Source: an uncultured Acidimicrobiaceae bacterium (GTDB lineage Bacteria > Actinomycetota > Acidimicrobiia > Spongiisociales > SHLN01). From it: 64,000 nt of DNA. This document shows positions 53,571 through 61,937 of the stretch, piece by piece. Numbering within the stretch: the first letter of the stretch is position 1; each line of letters starts with the position of its first letter. Below the pieces are notes generated by a model. That model did not search any database and was not told the DNA's origin. It was given only the letters and a program-made list of their open reading frames with translations. The stretch is from NCBI GenBank assembly GCA_947259275.1, contig CAMYMH010000004.1:30270-94269 (forward strand), written 5' to 3'. The translations under genes were made by a program, and so were the position numbers.

Positions 53571-54908
53571 CTAATTCAAGTTGAGATGGGGGCTCTCGAC
53601 CAGTGAGGCGGCGTCGAGACCCACCTCCTCGGGAAGCACGAGGTCGACAACCCGGTCGGCCGTCAGCTCGAAGGGCTCCGGCGTCGGGACGCGCTCACCT
53701 TCGGCGGTGACGGCGACGGCGGCCTCCATGGTCTCCTCGCCATGACCGGCGACGACCACCACCGCCACCTCGCCCGTGTCGAGTCGCAACAGCGACCCGG
53801 CCGGGAAAATCCCCAGGATCGACAGGAAGATCTGCACCAGGTCCGGGTCGAGCTGGCTGCCTGACCCGTTCATGATGATCTTGAGCGCCGCCGCCGGTGG
53901 CAGCGCCCGCTTGTAGGCGCGGCGGGTAGTCAAGGCGTCGTACACGTCGCAGATGGCAGTGATGCGGCTGTACAAGTGCAGCCGCTCCCGCCGGGCCACG
54001 GTTGGATAACCGCCGAGGTCATACCTGGCATGGTGCTCCAAAGCCACCAGGGCAGCAATCTCTTGGCCGCGGCCGCTGCCGGCCAGAATCGCCTGGGCAC
54101 CTTCGTGCGGGTGCCGCTTGATCTCGGTCCACATGGCGTCATCGAGCCGGCCGGGGTATTGAATGATTTCAACCGGCACGCGAATCTTGCCGAGGTCATG
54201 CAAGAGGGCGCCGACACCCAGCTCAACCAGCTGGTCATGTTCGATTCCGATGGCCTGGCCAACCGTGAGTGCCAGCAGGGATGTGTTGATCGAGTGATAG
54301 AAGGTGTATTCATCGTGAGTCTTCAGCGTCGACAGCAACAGTGATGCCCCCGGCTGCAACAGCACCTTCTCGAGGAGGTCCTCGACGGTCCAGACCGCAT
54401 CGCTGATATCGGCGCCGCCGTCTTCCGTTCCCATTGAGTCGGCGACGCCGTGGAGAAAGTCGAGCGATGCCGCGTACGAGTGTCGGATCTCGGACATCGC
54501 AGCATGCTTGAGGAGCTCTGACCGGTTGTAGGGCCGCTCGTTCAAGAGCACCGTGCCCTCGGCCGGTACGTCGGATCCCTCGGCGGCCAGGAAAGCGGCC
54601 AGCTCGGCGAGGTCGCCGGTGGTGGCTCGACCAACGATGGATATCGAGTCGAGCCCATGCCCGTGTAGCAGACGATATACGTCGCGGTATTCGAGCGAGG
54701 CCTGGGGAAGCAACTGACGGTCCAGGTAGAACGCGTTGTCCATCATCGACAACACCACCTGATCATTCCCGGCGGTGAGCGCTCCCGCAGTCTCCGTGAG
54801 CATGTCGAGAGCCAACTCGCCCTGCGGATGTCCCTTGGGGTAGAGGTGAACGTTGGCGACCGCTCGCCGCAACGTACTGAAGAAGTCGATCGTCGCTTGC
54901 TCAGTCAC
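53571..54908 (-). CDS. HD-GYP domain protein, candidate cyclic-di-GMP phosphodiesterase
   Basis: 445 residues from the GTG at 54908, overlapping the HEAT gene end by 8 bp. The N-terminal domain (about 1-125) resembles the N-terminus of the neighbouring HEAT protein. The C-terminal HD-GYP domain has LLHDLGKIRVP, HPHEGAQAI and HHARYDLGGYP, where the usual HHExxDGxGYP is relaxed, so activity is likely but altered specificity is possible. Cotranscribed with the HEAT protein and a LuxR-type regulator. Confidence 0.87.
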   Translation of the reverse strand: MTEQATIDFFSTLRRAVANVHLYPKGHPQGELALDMLTETAGALTAGNDQVVLSMMDNAFYLDRQLLPQASLEYRDVYRLLHGHGLDSISIVGRATTGDLAELAAFLAAEGSDVPAEGTVLLNERPYNRSELLKHAAMSEIRHSYAASLDFLHGVADSMGTEDGGADISDAVWTVEDLLEKVLLQPGASLLLSTLKTHDEYTFYHSINTSLLALTVGQAIGIEHDQLVELGVGALLHDLGKIRVPVEIIQYPGRLDDAMWTEIKRHPHEGAQAILAGSGRGQEIAALVALEHHARYDLGGYPTVARRERLHLYSRITAICDVYDALTTRRAYKRALPPAAALKIIMNGSGSQLDPDLVQIFLSILGIFPAGSLLRLDTGEVAVVVVAGHGEETMEAAVAVTAEGERVPTPEPFELTADRVVDLVLPEEVGLDAASLVESPHLNLN

Positions 54909-56772
54909 GGCCGGACCTGAGCGCTTCTCGAGCGGCTGCCCGCAGGGCGCGGGCCGAAGAAGAGAACCGCGAGCGAGTCTCTGCCATCTGTTTGAGCATG
55001 CCCCTGGCCGCCTCATCCGTGCGATTTCCGAGCGCTTCGATGACCGCCACCCGAGCCTCGACCGACAGGGTTTCGTTGCCGACGGCCGAGCTGAGGGCAG
55101 GTATAACCACTTCGTCGTCGAGGGCATTGAGCAAATCAGTGGCAGACGCCCGCACTCGCACGTGGTCATCGGCCAGGGCACTCACCAGATGATCGACCGA
55201 AGCGTTCCCAAGACACGGGAAGAGCGCCCGAAGGGCCTCGATACGGACGCGATGATCTTCGTGGCGCACCAGTCGGCCGAGTGGCTCACCAGCCGCTCGT
55301 CGACCTGACTTCCCGAGTGCGATCGCGACATTGCGCACGACATACCATCGGGGATCGTTGAGACCGGGCAAGATAGACCTGATGTCAACCCTGGCGATCT
55401 CAGTGACGATGTCGATGAGTAAGCGGCGCCGGCCGGGGTCCTCCTCGGTGGCAAGCTGCTCGAGAACCCGCTTACCGGCTCGCCGGGAGAGCTGACCGAG
55501 CAGTTCTTCGCGGGTCGCCCGATCCTCAGCCCCTTCGGCGGTGAGGATCTCGAGGATCTCATCCGTTGCCGCCTGACGGTACGCATCGTCGAGGAGACGC
55601 GGGTCCAGCTCGGCCCGCGGGAGAATATTGACCCACTCGACGGCATCGGCGAATGCCCTGGTTCTGATGGCATCGCTCACTTTGGCCGCCCAAATGCGAA
55701 GCAGGCGGCGGAGGCGATCGCCGCGATGTTCGATGGCGAACAGGTCACCGAGAACTAGCCACCCACGGTTGTGACCATCGACCAGGCCGGCCACCTCCTC
55801 TGCCAGCGCAGCCACCTGCTCGGAGTCTGTCGTGTCCGAGCTGAGGAAGTTGGCCAGGTGAACGCCGACGCTGTCTGCAACTGCACCCCGCGCGTCGGCC
55901 CCATTCCCCTCGCCCATGATTTGCTCGACCATGCCGGGGTCACGACCTTGCATCTCGGAAACAACCCTGGCGTATTCGAGGAGTAACGGCAGAACTGAAT
56001 CCCTGATTTGGCCGCCGAGCTCGGCGAGCTCATCGACGGAAAACTGGTCCAGAAAATGTTGAAATGGGAGCTCTTCTCTTGCCTCGATCACAGCTTCGAA
56101 CACCCTGGCTCGGAAGTGGTGCTCCAGCTTGAAGAGGGCGTCGACAAAGGTCTGAACTACCCGCTCCAGACCGGCGGGGTCACCATCGCCCAGCCGCTCG
56201 TACGAGGCTCGATACATCGAGACGAACTCGATGGCGGCAAGCTCGGGAGAAGCGGCAGCCATTGCACGATCCGCAATCCGTTGGACGCTGTCTGCCTCGA
56301 AGAGTGCCTCCACTTCTGGATGGCGGTCGAGTTCGGCTTGAGTCTTCTCTTCTTCTTCGTCTTCCTCTCGATCCTCCAGCAGGTCGTGGCATCGAAATCG
56401 GATCGACGTGATGCCCGCCAACTCCATCCGGGTTGGAAGGTCAAGGCCGAACTCGTCATCGCTCTCTTCCTCAACGATCGCGAAGCAACGGATTAGCTCT
56501 TCAGGAGACGACGGAGCGGCCACCACCAGGCTTTCGACGCTCTTGGCGAACAAGGCCTGAACCAGGCGGTGGGTTGCGCTATGCGATACCGGTAGGAGCT
56601 CGGAGCCGGCTTCAAATCCGTCGACCGTAACGGTGAGCACGAGCGAGCTGTCGGCGAACTCGCCGATGGTGTCGACAGCCTTGACAAAGGCAGGCACGGC
56701 CACCGGGTCCGGGTAGAGCTGCACTCCACTCCAGGCCGCCGACAGAGCTTGGACGAGCTTCTCGGCATCCAT
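54901..56772 (-). CDS. HEAT-repeat protein with unnamed N-terminal domain
   Basis: 623 residues. The N-terminal 120 residues (VQLYPDPVAVPAFVKAV, GSELLPVSHSATHRL, VVAAPSSPEELIRCF) align with the N-terminus of the HD-GYP protein encoded next door. An acidic stretch follows (LEDREEDEEEEK), then a helical middle, then C-terminal HEAT repeats (NDPRWYVVRNVAIALGK, VRIEALRALFP). Scaffold or adaptor role inferred. Its ATG overlaps the regulator's stop (TGATG). Confidence 0.8.
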   Translation of the reverse strand: MDAEKLVQALSAAWSGVQLYPDPVAVPAFVKAVDTIGEFADSSLVLTVTVDGFEAGSELLPVSHSATHRLVQALFAKSVESLVVAAPSSPEELIRCFAIVEEESDDEFGLDLPTRMELAGITSIRFRCHDLLEDREEDEEEEKTQAELDRHPEVEALFEADSVQRIADRAMAAASPELAAIEFVSMYRASYERLGDGDPAGLERVVQTFVDALFKLEHHFRARVFEAVIEAREELPFQHFLDQFSVDELAELGGQIRDSVLPLLLEYARVVSEMQGRDPGMVEQIMGEGNGADARGAVADSVGVHLANFLSSDTTDSEQVAALAEEVAGLVDGHNRGWLVLGDLFAIEHRGDRLRRLLRIWAAKVSDAIRTRAFADAVEWVNILPRAELDPRLLDDAYRQAATDEILEILTAEGAEDRATREELLGQLSRRAGKRVLEQLATEEDPGRRRLLIDIVTEIARVDIRSILPGLNDPRWYVVRNVAIALGKSGRRAAGEPLGRLVRHEDHRVRIEALRALFPCLGNASVDHLVSALADDHVRVRASATDLLNALDDEVVIPALSSAVGNETLSVEARVAVIEALGNRTDEAARGMLKQMAETRSRFSSSARALRAAAREALRSGRD

Positions 56773-57422
56773 CAGCCGAGGTCGATCAAGTTTTCCCGCA
56801 AGGCGTAGAGGACGGCTTCGTTCCGGGAGTGGAGACCAAGCTTGTCGAGAATGTTACGCACGTGGTTCTTGACCGTGTTTTCCGATATATAGAGGCGATC
56901 ACCGATCTCACGGCTGGTGTAGCCCTGCGCCACCAGTTGCAGGACCTCGATCTCCCGACCGGTGAGGGTGGGACGGCGGCTGGCCGCCAGCTCGCGATGC
57001 CGCAGCATTTGCTGAACCACGTTGAAGAGCTTGGCAGCCATGCGGGGTGACACCACTGCACCGTTCTCCACCACATCCATGATGGCGGTTGCCAGCGCCG
57101 GGAACGGCGTGTCTTTGATCACGTATCCGCTCGCTCCGGCTTTGATGCCGGTGAGGAGGTCGTCCTCGGACTCGCTGACCGTGAGCAGCACCACCTTGGT
57201 GTCGGGGGCGGCTGCCAGGAGCTTGTCGACGACCTCGAGGCCGGATTGACCGGGCATCAGGACGTCGAGCACTATCACGTCCGGCTGCAGACGCTCGGCT
57301 TCGATTACCGCCGAGGGTGCGTCCTCGGCCTCGCCGACAACGTCAAAATCCGCTTCCGAGAGGGCGGCCCGCAGACCGGTTCGGAACAGCGGTGCATCGT
57401 CCACGACGAGAACTCTGGTCAT
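56772..57422 (-). CDS. NarL/LuxR-family response regulator
   Basis: 216 residues. Receiver with VLVVDDAPLF, phospho-Asp in VIVLDVLMP and Lys in VIKDTPF. C-terminal LuxR helix-turn-helix LTGREIEVLQLVAQGYTSRE with ENTVKNHVRNILDKLGLHSR. Starts inside the end of hpf (ATGA) and runs into the HEAT gene. No kinase is adjacent. Confidence 0.95.
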   Translation of the reverse strand: MTRVLVVDDAPLFRTGLRAALSEADFDVVGEAEDAPSAVIEAERLQPDVIVLDVLMPGQSGLEVVDKLLAAAPDTKVVLLTVSESEDDLLTGIKAGASGYVIKDTPFPALATAIMDVVENGAVVSPRMAAKLFNVVQQMLRHRELAASRRPTLTGREIEVLQLVAQGYTSREIGDRLYISENTVKNHVRNILDKLGLHSRNEAVLYALRENLIDLG

Positions 57423-57973
57423 TTCGACTCAATCAACCCCAACTGCCCGTCGCGGCGGCGATACAGCACGGCATGACCGTCTGTCTCGGCGTTGAAAAAG
57501 AAGAAGAAGCTATGTCCGAGCATCTCCAACTGCAACGCAGCCTCCTCGGGGCTCATGGGCTTCATCGTGAACTGTTTCGTGCGCACGATGGAAGCACTGG
57601 GCGGCAATTCATCAGATACTTCGGCCTCCGGAGAGCTTTGATTGAGCCGTTTGTTGTTGTTTCTACTCCGGTCGATGATCCGCTCTTTTAGCCGGCGGAG
57701 CCGCCGCTCGAACTTGCCGACTGCGATGTCGACCGCGGCGTGCTGATCGTGGCTGGTGGAGTGCACCCGCACGAGTTGACCGGCAACCGGTGCGGTGATT
57801 TCGACCCGGAACCGATCGGCGCTCTGCCGTGGGTTCGGCTCTTCGGATAGCTCGACGTCGGTTATCCCGACCTTTCCCTCCCAGGAACGCACCGCGCCCT
57901 CGAGTTTCTGGACAACGAGTTGGCGGATCGTGTCGCTGACCTGCGTTTTCTTGCCGTGAACCTGAATCTCCAT
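57419..57973 (-). CDS. hpf: Ribosome hibernation promoting factor, long form
   Basis: 184 residues from the ATG at 57973 with AAAAGGG upstream. N-terminal S30AE domain (MEIQVHGKKTQVSDTIRQLV) and the C-terminal dimerisation domain (QFTMKPMSPEEAALQLEML, FFFNAETDGHAVLYRRRDG) identify the long HPF that makes 100S ribosomes in resting cells. Overlaps the regulator by 4 bp, so hibernation and the signalling genes may be coregulated. Confidence 0.94.
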   Translation of the reverse strand: MEIQVHGKKTQVSDTIRQLVVQKLEGAVRSWEGKVGITDVELSEEPNPRQSADRFRVEITAPVAGQLVRVHSTSHDQHAAVDIAVGKFERRLRRLKERIIDRSRNNNKRLNQSSPEAEVSDELPPSASIVRTKQFTMKPMSPEEAALQLEMLGHSFFFFFNAETDGHAVLYRRRDGQLGLIESK

Positions 57974-58072
57974 GAATCCCTTTTCGTTTGCACGCGTCAA
58001 TTACTGCAAACACAAAATGGGTGGAGGCCGGGGAGCCGGCAAGCAAGTGTCCTCTCGGAGAGTTCTCTTTCA

Positions 58073-58624
58073 CTATACGCCGGCGCTGGTGGCAGTTATG
58101 GCTCCAATCACGGCGGACCCGAGAGCCGCCTTTGCCGCCGACAGCGTCGCCCCGGTGGTAACCACATCGTCGACGATCATCGCTCCCGGCCGGGCCGGAC
58201 GACGGGCCGCCAAACGGACCGGCGTGCGGCGATCCCGTCCCCGGCCGGCATGCCGGGCCTGCCATACCGGGGGCGCCAGGGCCAGTTCGACCGGCAGACC
58301 GGTGAGGCGTCCGACCGCAGCCGCCAATTCGCCCGCCGGGTCGACCCCCAGTTGGAGGCGCCGGACCAGTGACCGTGGCACCGGCACCAGGGCGGCCGTC
58401 CGGCTTGGCAGATTGGCGGCCATCGCCGGTGCCAGAGCCTCGGCTCTTCCTATTAGTCCGTGATACTTGAGGTCGTGGACGAGGCGCTTGGCGAGCCCGG
58501 CGTGCCTATATGCCGCCCGCACCACCAGGCTCGATCCCACCATGCGGACCGGAGCAGGCATGAGGAAACGCCCGCACGAATCGCACAACCCGCCTCCCGG
58601 ACGCAAACAGCCAAAACAGACCAT
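58073..58624 (-). CDS. comF: ComF family phosphoribosyltransferase-like protein
   Basis: 183 residues from the ATG at 58624 (MVCFGCLRPGGGLCDSCG), with a C4 zinc finger at the start (CFGC and CDSC). The phosphoribosyltransferase motif MIVDDVVTTGATLS lies near the end. In naturally competent bacteria ComF takes part in DNA uptake; elsewhere its role is unclear. Located upstream of hpf on the same strand. Confidence 0.88.
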   Translation of the reverse strand: MVCFGCLRPGGGLCDSCGRFLMPAPVRMVGSSLVVRAAYRHAGLAKRLVHDLKYHGLIGRAEALAPAMAANLPSRTAALVPVPRSLVRRLQLGVDPAGELAAAVGRLTGLPVELALAPPVWQARHAGRGRDRRTPVRLAARRPARPGAMIVDDVVTTGATLSAAKAALGSAVIGAITATSAGV

Positions 58625-58718
58625 GGGTACAAGGTATGGGGAGGGTGGGACATGGGCAGGCAATAGACATCAGCAGGTATCCGGCCTCCGGCATCAAAGC
58701 GTTCACACCCCGACCGAA

Positions 58719-58766
58719 AGCGAGCGCAGCGAGCGCCGGAAAGCCGGCTCGCGCGCCCCTTTTTTA
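58719..58766 (+). terminator. GC hairpin followed by TTTTTT, in the leader of the FtsH-like gene
   Basis: GCGAG and CCGG pair with CCGG and CTCGC around AAAG, with a 2-nt bulge, followed after GCGCCCC by six T residues. No plus-strand gene ends just upstream, so this may be an attenuator in the FtsH-like leader or an insulating terminator. Confidence 0.5.
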
Positions 58767-58786
58767 GTCACTTTCGGCCAGACATG

Positions 58787-58801
58787 ACCACGGAGAGTGG
58801 T
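58787..58801. promoter_or_regulatory. 15-bp inverted repeat ACCAC-N5-GTGGT, copy 2
   Basis: ACCACGGAGAGTGGT, one base different from 4147-4161, 35 bp before the FtsH-like ATG. Could be an operator or a leader hairpin. Confidence 0.4.
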
Positions 58802-58836
58802 TATGTTGATCTCACGGAGAACAAAGGGGACCATTG

Positions 58837-60723
58837 ATGCTGAACGTTGCCGGCCACAAGGAGCGGTTTCGACTCAAGCGGCTGCGCCGACTCGCAGTCG
58901 TGCTGGCACCGATTGCGGCCTGGACCTGGTGGCGGGTGATCACCGACCGCGAGATCATCCCCCTCCCCACCCTCCCGGCCGACGCCGGATTGTGGTTGCC
59001 ATTTGCTCTGCTATTTCTCCTCATCGGCGGCATGATGGTGGTGCCGTTGCTCGTCAACGGACGCTCACCCCACACTGTGTTCATGCCGGAGCAGATCGAC
59101 GTCGGATTCGGCGACGTCAAAGGCCTCGGCGACGTGATCGTCGAGGTCCGTCACACCCTCCAGGTGTTCCTGGATCACCGCAAGTTCTCTGGCCAACTGG
59201 GCGGCCGTCCCCGACGGGGCGTGCTATTCGAGGGCCCACCCGGTACCGGGAAGACTCACGTCGCCAAAGCCATGGCCAAGGAGGCCGGCGTTCCCTATCT
59301 CTTCGTCTCATCCACCTCATTCCAGAGCATGTGGTACGGCATGACCGGCCGCAAGATCCGTGCATTCTTCAAGGCCCTCCGCAAGACGGCCCGCCGCGAG
59401 GGAGGCGCCATCGGTTTCCTCGAGGAGATCGACGCCATCGGAACCAAGCGGGGTGGCATGGACGGCTTCACCGGCAAACGGATCGCGGCGGCCGGGCGGG
59501 AGATCTCGCCCGCCATGTCCGAAGGCGTCGGCGGTGTCGTAAACGAACTCCTGGTGCAGATGCAGAGCTTTGACGAGCCGACCACCGGTATCCGGCTTCG
59601 AAACTGGCTGGCCGGGCGGGCCAATCGCTATCTCCCCTACGAGCGGCGCATCAAGATGAAGATGCCCGAGCCGTCCAACATCCTCCTCATCGGAGCCACC
59701 AACCGGGCGGAATCCCTCGACCCGGCCCTGCTGCGTCCGGGCCGCTTCGACCGCATTCTTCACTTCGATCCGCCGAGCCGGTCGGCACGCCATGAGCTCA
59801 TCGAGTACTTCCTGGGACGCAAGGCGCACGACCCTGCCCTCGACACCGAGGAGGCGCTGGATGAGCTGGCCGCCTCCACCATGGGCTACACGCCCGCCTC
59901 GCTCGAGCGGCTGTTCGACGAGGGCCTGCTGCTGGCGTTGCGCGACGGCCGGGAAGCGATCACGCTGCCGGACCTGCGCCGGGCTCGCATGGAGGTCGAA
60001 ATCGGCATGGCCCAGCCAACCGAATACACCCAGTCCGAGCGTCAGACCATCGCCACCCATGAGGCCGGGCACGCGGTGGTGGCCCATCTGGTCGGCGAGA
60101 GCCGCCGCCTCGAGGTCCTGTCCATCATCAAGCGGCGCAGCGCTCTCGGCCTGCTCGCCCACAGCCCGACCGAGGAGAGGTTCACCAACACCGCCACCGA
60201 GCTGCTGGCCTCGATCCAGATTTCGATGGGGGGAATGGTCGCCGAGGAGATCTTCTTCGGCGAGTCGGGAAGTGGCCCGGCCGGCGATCTCAAGGCGGCC
60301 ACCGACGTCGCAGTCGCCATGGTTGGCAGCCTCGGCCTGGGAGACTCGCTGGTCTCATTCAACACTCTCGACGGAGGCTTGTTCGGCGGAAACATCGCCA
60401 ACAAGGTGCTGGGCGACTCCCAGTCCCGCATGGCCGTTGACCGGATTCTGACCGAGAACAAGGAGTCGGTGACCCGGCTGCTCTCGGCCAACCGTCACCT
60501 GGTCGAGGCGCTACGCGATGCCCTCATGAAGCACGAAGAGCTCATCGACGATGAGATCCTCGAGGTACTGAGAGGTGCCGAGCGCCCCAGCACGGTGGCG
60601 GCGCCTTCCGTGGTGGTGGACCTGCGCCCGCAGTTGGACGTGACCCATGAAGGCCCGGCCCCGCTTCCGGCGGCTACGTCCCGTGACGCCACGACTCGAG
60701 ATACGACTCCTGCTCAGGAGTAA
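58837..60723 (+). CDS. FtsH-like membrane AAA metalloprotease, divergent
   Basis: 628 residues from the ATG at 58837, AAAGGGG upstream. Two membrane helices (about 15-35 and 48-72), then AAA ATPase with Walker A GPPGTGKTHVAKA and SRH GATNRAESLDPALLRPGRFDR, then M41 peptidase HEAGH with a third zinc ligand in GDLKAATDV. Differences from FtsH: Walker B reads GFLEEID (Asp to Glu), the pore loop is MWYG not MFVG, and about 40 extra residues separate Walker B from the SRH. Probably a divergent FtsH paralogue. Overlaps ahcY tail to tail by 50 bp. Confidence 0.9.
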   Translation: MLNVAGHKERFRLKRLRRLAVVLAPIAAWTWWRVITDREIIPLPTLPADAGLWLPFALLFLLIGGMMVVPLLVNGRSPHTVFMPEQIDVGFGDVKGLGDVIVEVRHTLQVFLDHRKFSGQLGGRPRRGVLFEGPPGTGKTHVAKAMAKEAGVPYLFVSSTSFQSMWYGMTGRKIRAFFKALRKTARREGGAIGFLEEIDAIGTKRGGMDGFTGKRIAAAGREISPAMSEGVGGVVNELLVQMQSFDEPTTGIRLRNWLAGRANRYLPYERRIKMKMPEPSNILLIGATNRAESLDPALLRPGRFDRILHFDPPSRSARHELIEYFLGRKAHDPALDTEEALDELAASTMGYTPASLERLFDEGLLLALRDGREAITLPDLRRARMEVEIGMAQPTEYTQSERQTIATHEAGHAVVAHLVGESRRLEVLSIIKRRSALGLLAHSPTEERFTNTATELLASIQISMGGMVAEEIFFGESGSGPAGDLKAATDVAVAMVGSLGLGDSLVSFNTLDGGLFGGNIANKVLGDSQSRMAVDRILTENKESVTRLLSANRHLVEALRDALMKHEELIDDEILEVLRGAERPSTVAAPSVVVDLRPQLDVTHEGPAPLPAATSRDATTRDTTPAQE

Positions 60724-61921
60724 GGATCTCCAGCCCGGCACCCAATGACTCGAGCTTGAGGCCGGCCACCTGCTGGTCGAGGTAGGCCGGTAGCCGGTAG
60801 ACCTTGGCTTCCAATTCGCCCCGATTCTCCAGGATCCATTCGGCCGCCAGCGCCTGGTTGGCAAAAGACATGTCCATGACATCGGCGGGGTGGCCCTCGG
60901 CGGCGGCCAGATTGACGAGGCGGCCCTCGGCCAGCACCAGGATGCGGCGGCCATCCTCGAGCACAAACTCGTCGAGATTCTCCCTCAGACTGCGGTTCTC
61001 GACCGCCAGCTCCCCGAGCCGCTTGAGATCGATCTCGACATCGAAGTGGCCGGCGTTGGAGAGAATGGCGCCGTCCTTCATCACGGCGAAATGCTCTTCA
61101 CGCAAGACGTGCATGTTCCCCGTGACGGTGATGAAGAGGTCGCCGACGGCGGCAGCATCCGTGGCCGTCATCACCTGATAGCCCTCCATGGCCGCCGACA
61201 GCGCCCGCACCGCATCGACTTCAACCACCACGACTTTGGCACCGAGCCCGTCGGCCCGCTGGGCCACTCCCTGCCCACAGTCGCCGTAGCCGACCACCAC
61301 CACGGTGCGGCCGGCGATGAGCATGTTGGTGGAGCGCAGGACTCCGTCGAGTGAGGACTGGCCGGTGCCGTGCCGGTTGTCGAACAGGTGCTTGGTATCC
61401 GAATCGTTGACGGCGACTACGGGGAAACGGAGCTCGCCTTCGGCCTCCATCGCCCGCAACCGGATAACGCCGGTGGTGGTCTCTTCCATTGACGCCAGCG
61501 GCGTGATCTCGGTTCGCTCGGTGTGCAGCAGGGTCACGAGATCGGCGCCGTCGTCCATAGTGATGGTCGGCTCGGTGTCGAGCACCGTCTGAAGGTGCTG
61601 GTAGTAGGTCTCGGTGTCTTCACCCCGGATGGCGTTGACGGGGATGCCTTCGGCTACGAGAGCGGCGGCGACATCGTCCTGGGTGGAGAGCGGATTGGAG
61701 GCGCACAGCGATACCTCGCCCCCTCCCGCGCGTAGCGTCAACATCAGGTTGGCGGTTTCGGTGGTCACATGCATGCAGGCACCGAACCGCATACCAACGA
61801 ACGGCTTCTCCTCCTGGTAGCGCTCCCGCAATGAAGCGAGCACCGGCATGCGGCGGCCGGCCCAGGCAATGCGCCGAGCGCCCTCGGCGGCCAGCTCGGG
61901 ATTGGCGATGTCGTAGTCCAT
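60674..61921 (-). CDS. ahcY: Adenosylhomocysteinase
   Basis: Hydrolyses S-adenosylhomocysteine, clearing the inhibitor of methyltransferases. 415 residues from the ATG at 61921 (MDYDIANPELAAEGARRI); AGGAG lies 13 nt upstream, a little far. Motifs include MHVTTETANL, SNPLSTQDDVAAAL, DNRHGTGQSSLDG, VVVGYGDCGQGVA and NAGHFDVEID. The short form lacks the roughly 40-residue insertion of the eukaryotic type. Downstream of the phosphohexomutase by 16 bp. Confidence 0.96.
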   Translation of the reverse strand: MDYDIANPELAAEGARRIAWAGRRMPVLASLRERYQEEKPFVGMRFGACMHVTTETANLMLTLRAGGGEVSLCASNPLSTQDDVAAALVAEGIPVNAIRGEDTETYYQHLQTVLDTEPTITMDDGADLVTLLHTERTEITPLASMEETTTGVIRLRAMEAEGELRFPVVAVNDSDTKHLFDNRHGTGQSSLDGVLRSTNMLIAGRTVVVVGYGDCGQGVAQRADGLGAKVVVVEVDAVRALSAAMEGYQVMTATDAAAVGDLFITVTGNMHVLREEHFAVMKDGAILSNAGHFDVEIDLKRLGELAVENRSLRENLDEFVLEDGRRILVLAEGRLVNLAAAEGHPADVMDMSFANQALAAEWILENRGELEAKVYRLPAYLDQQVAGLKLESLGAGLEILTPEQESYLESWRHGT

Positions 61922-61937
61922 GTTTCTGTGGTTTCTC

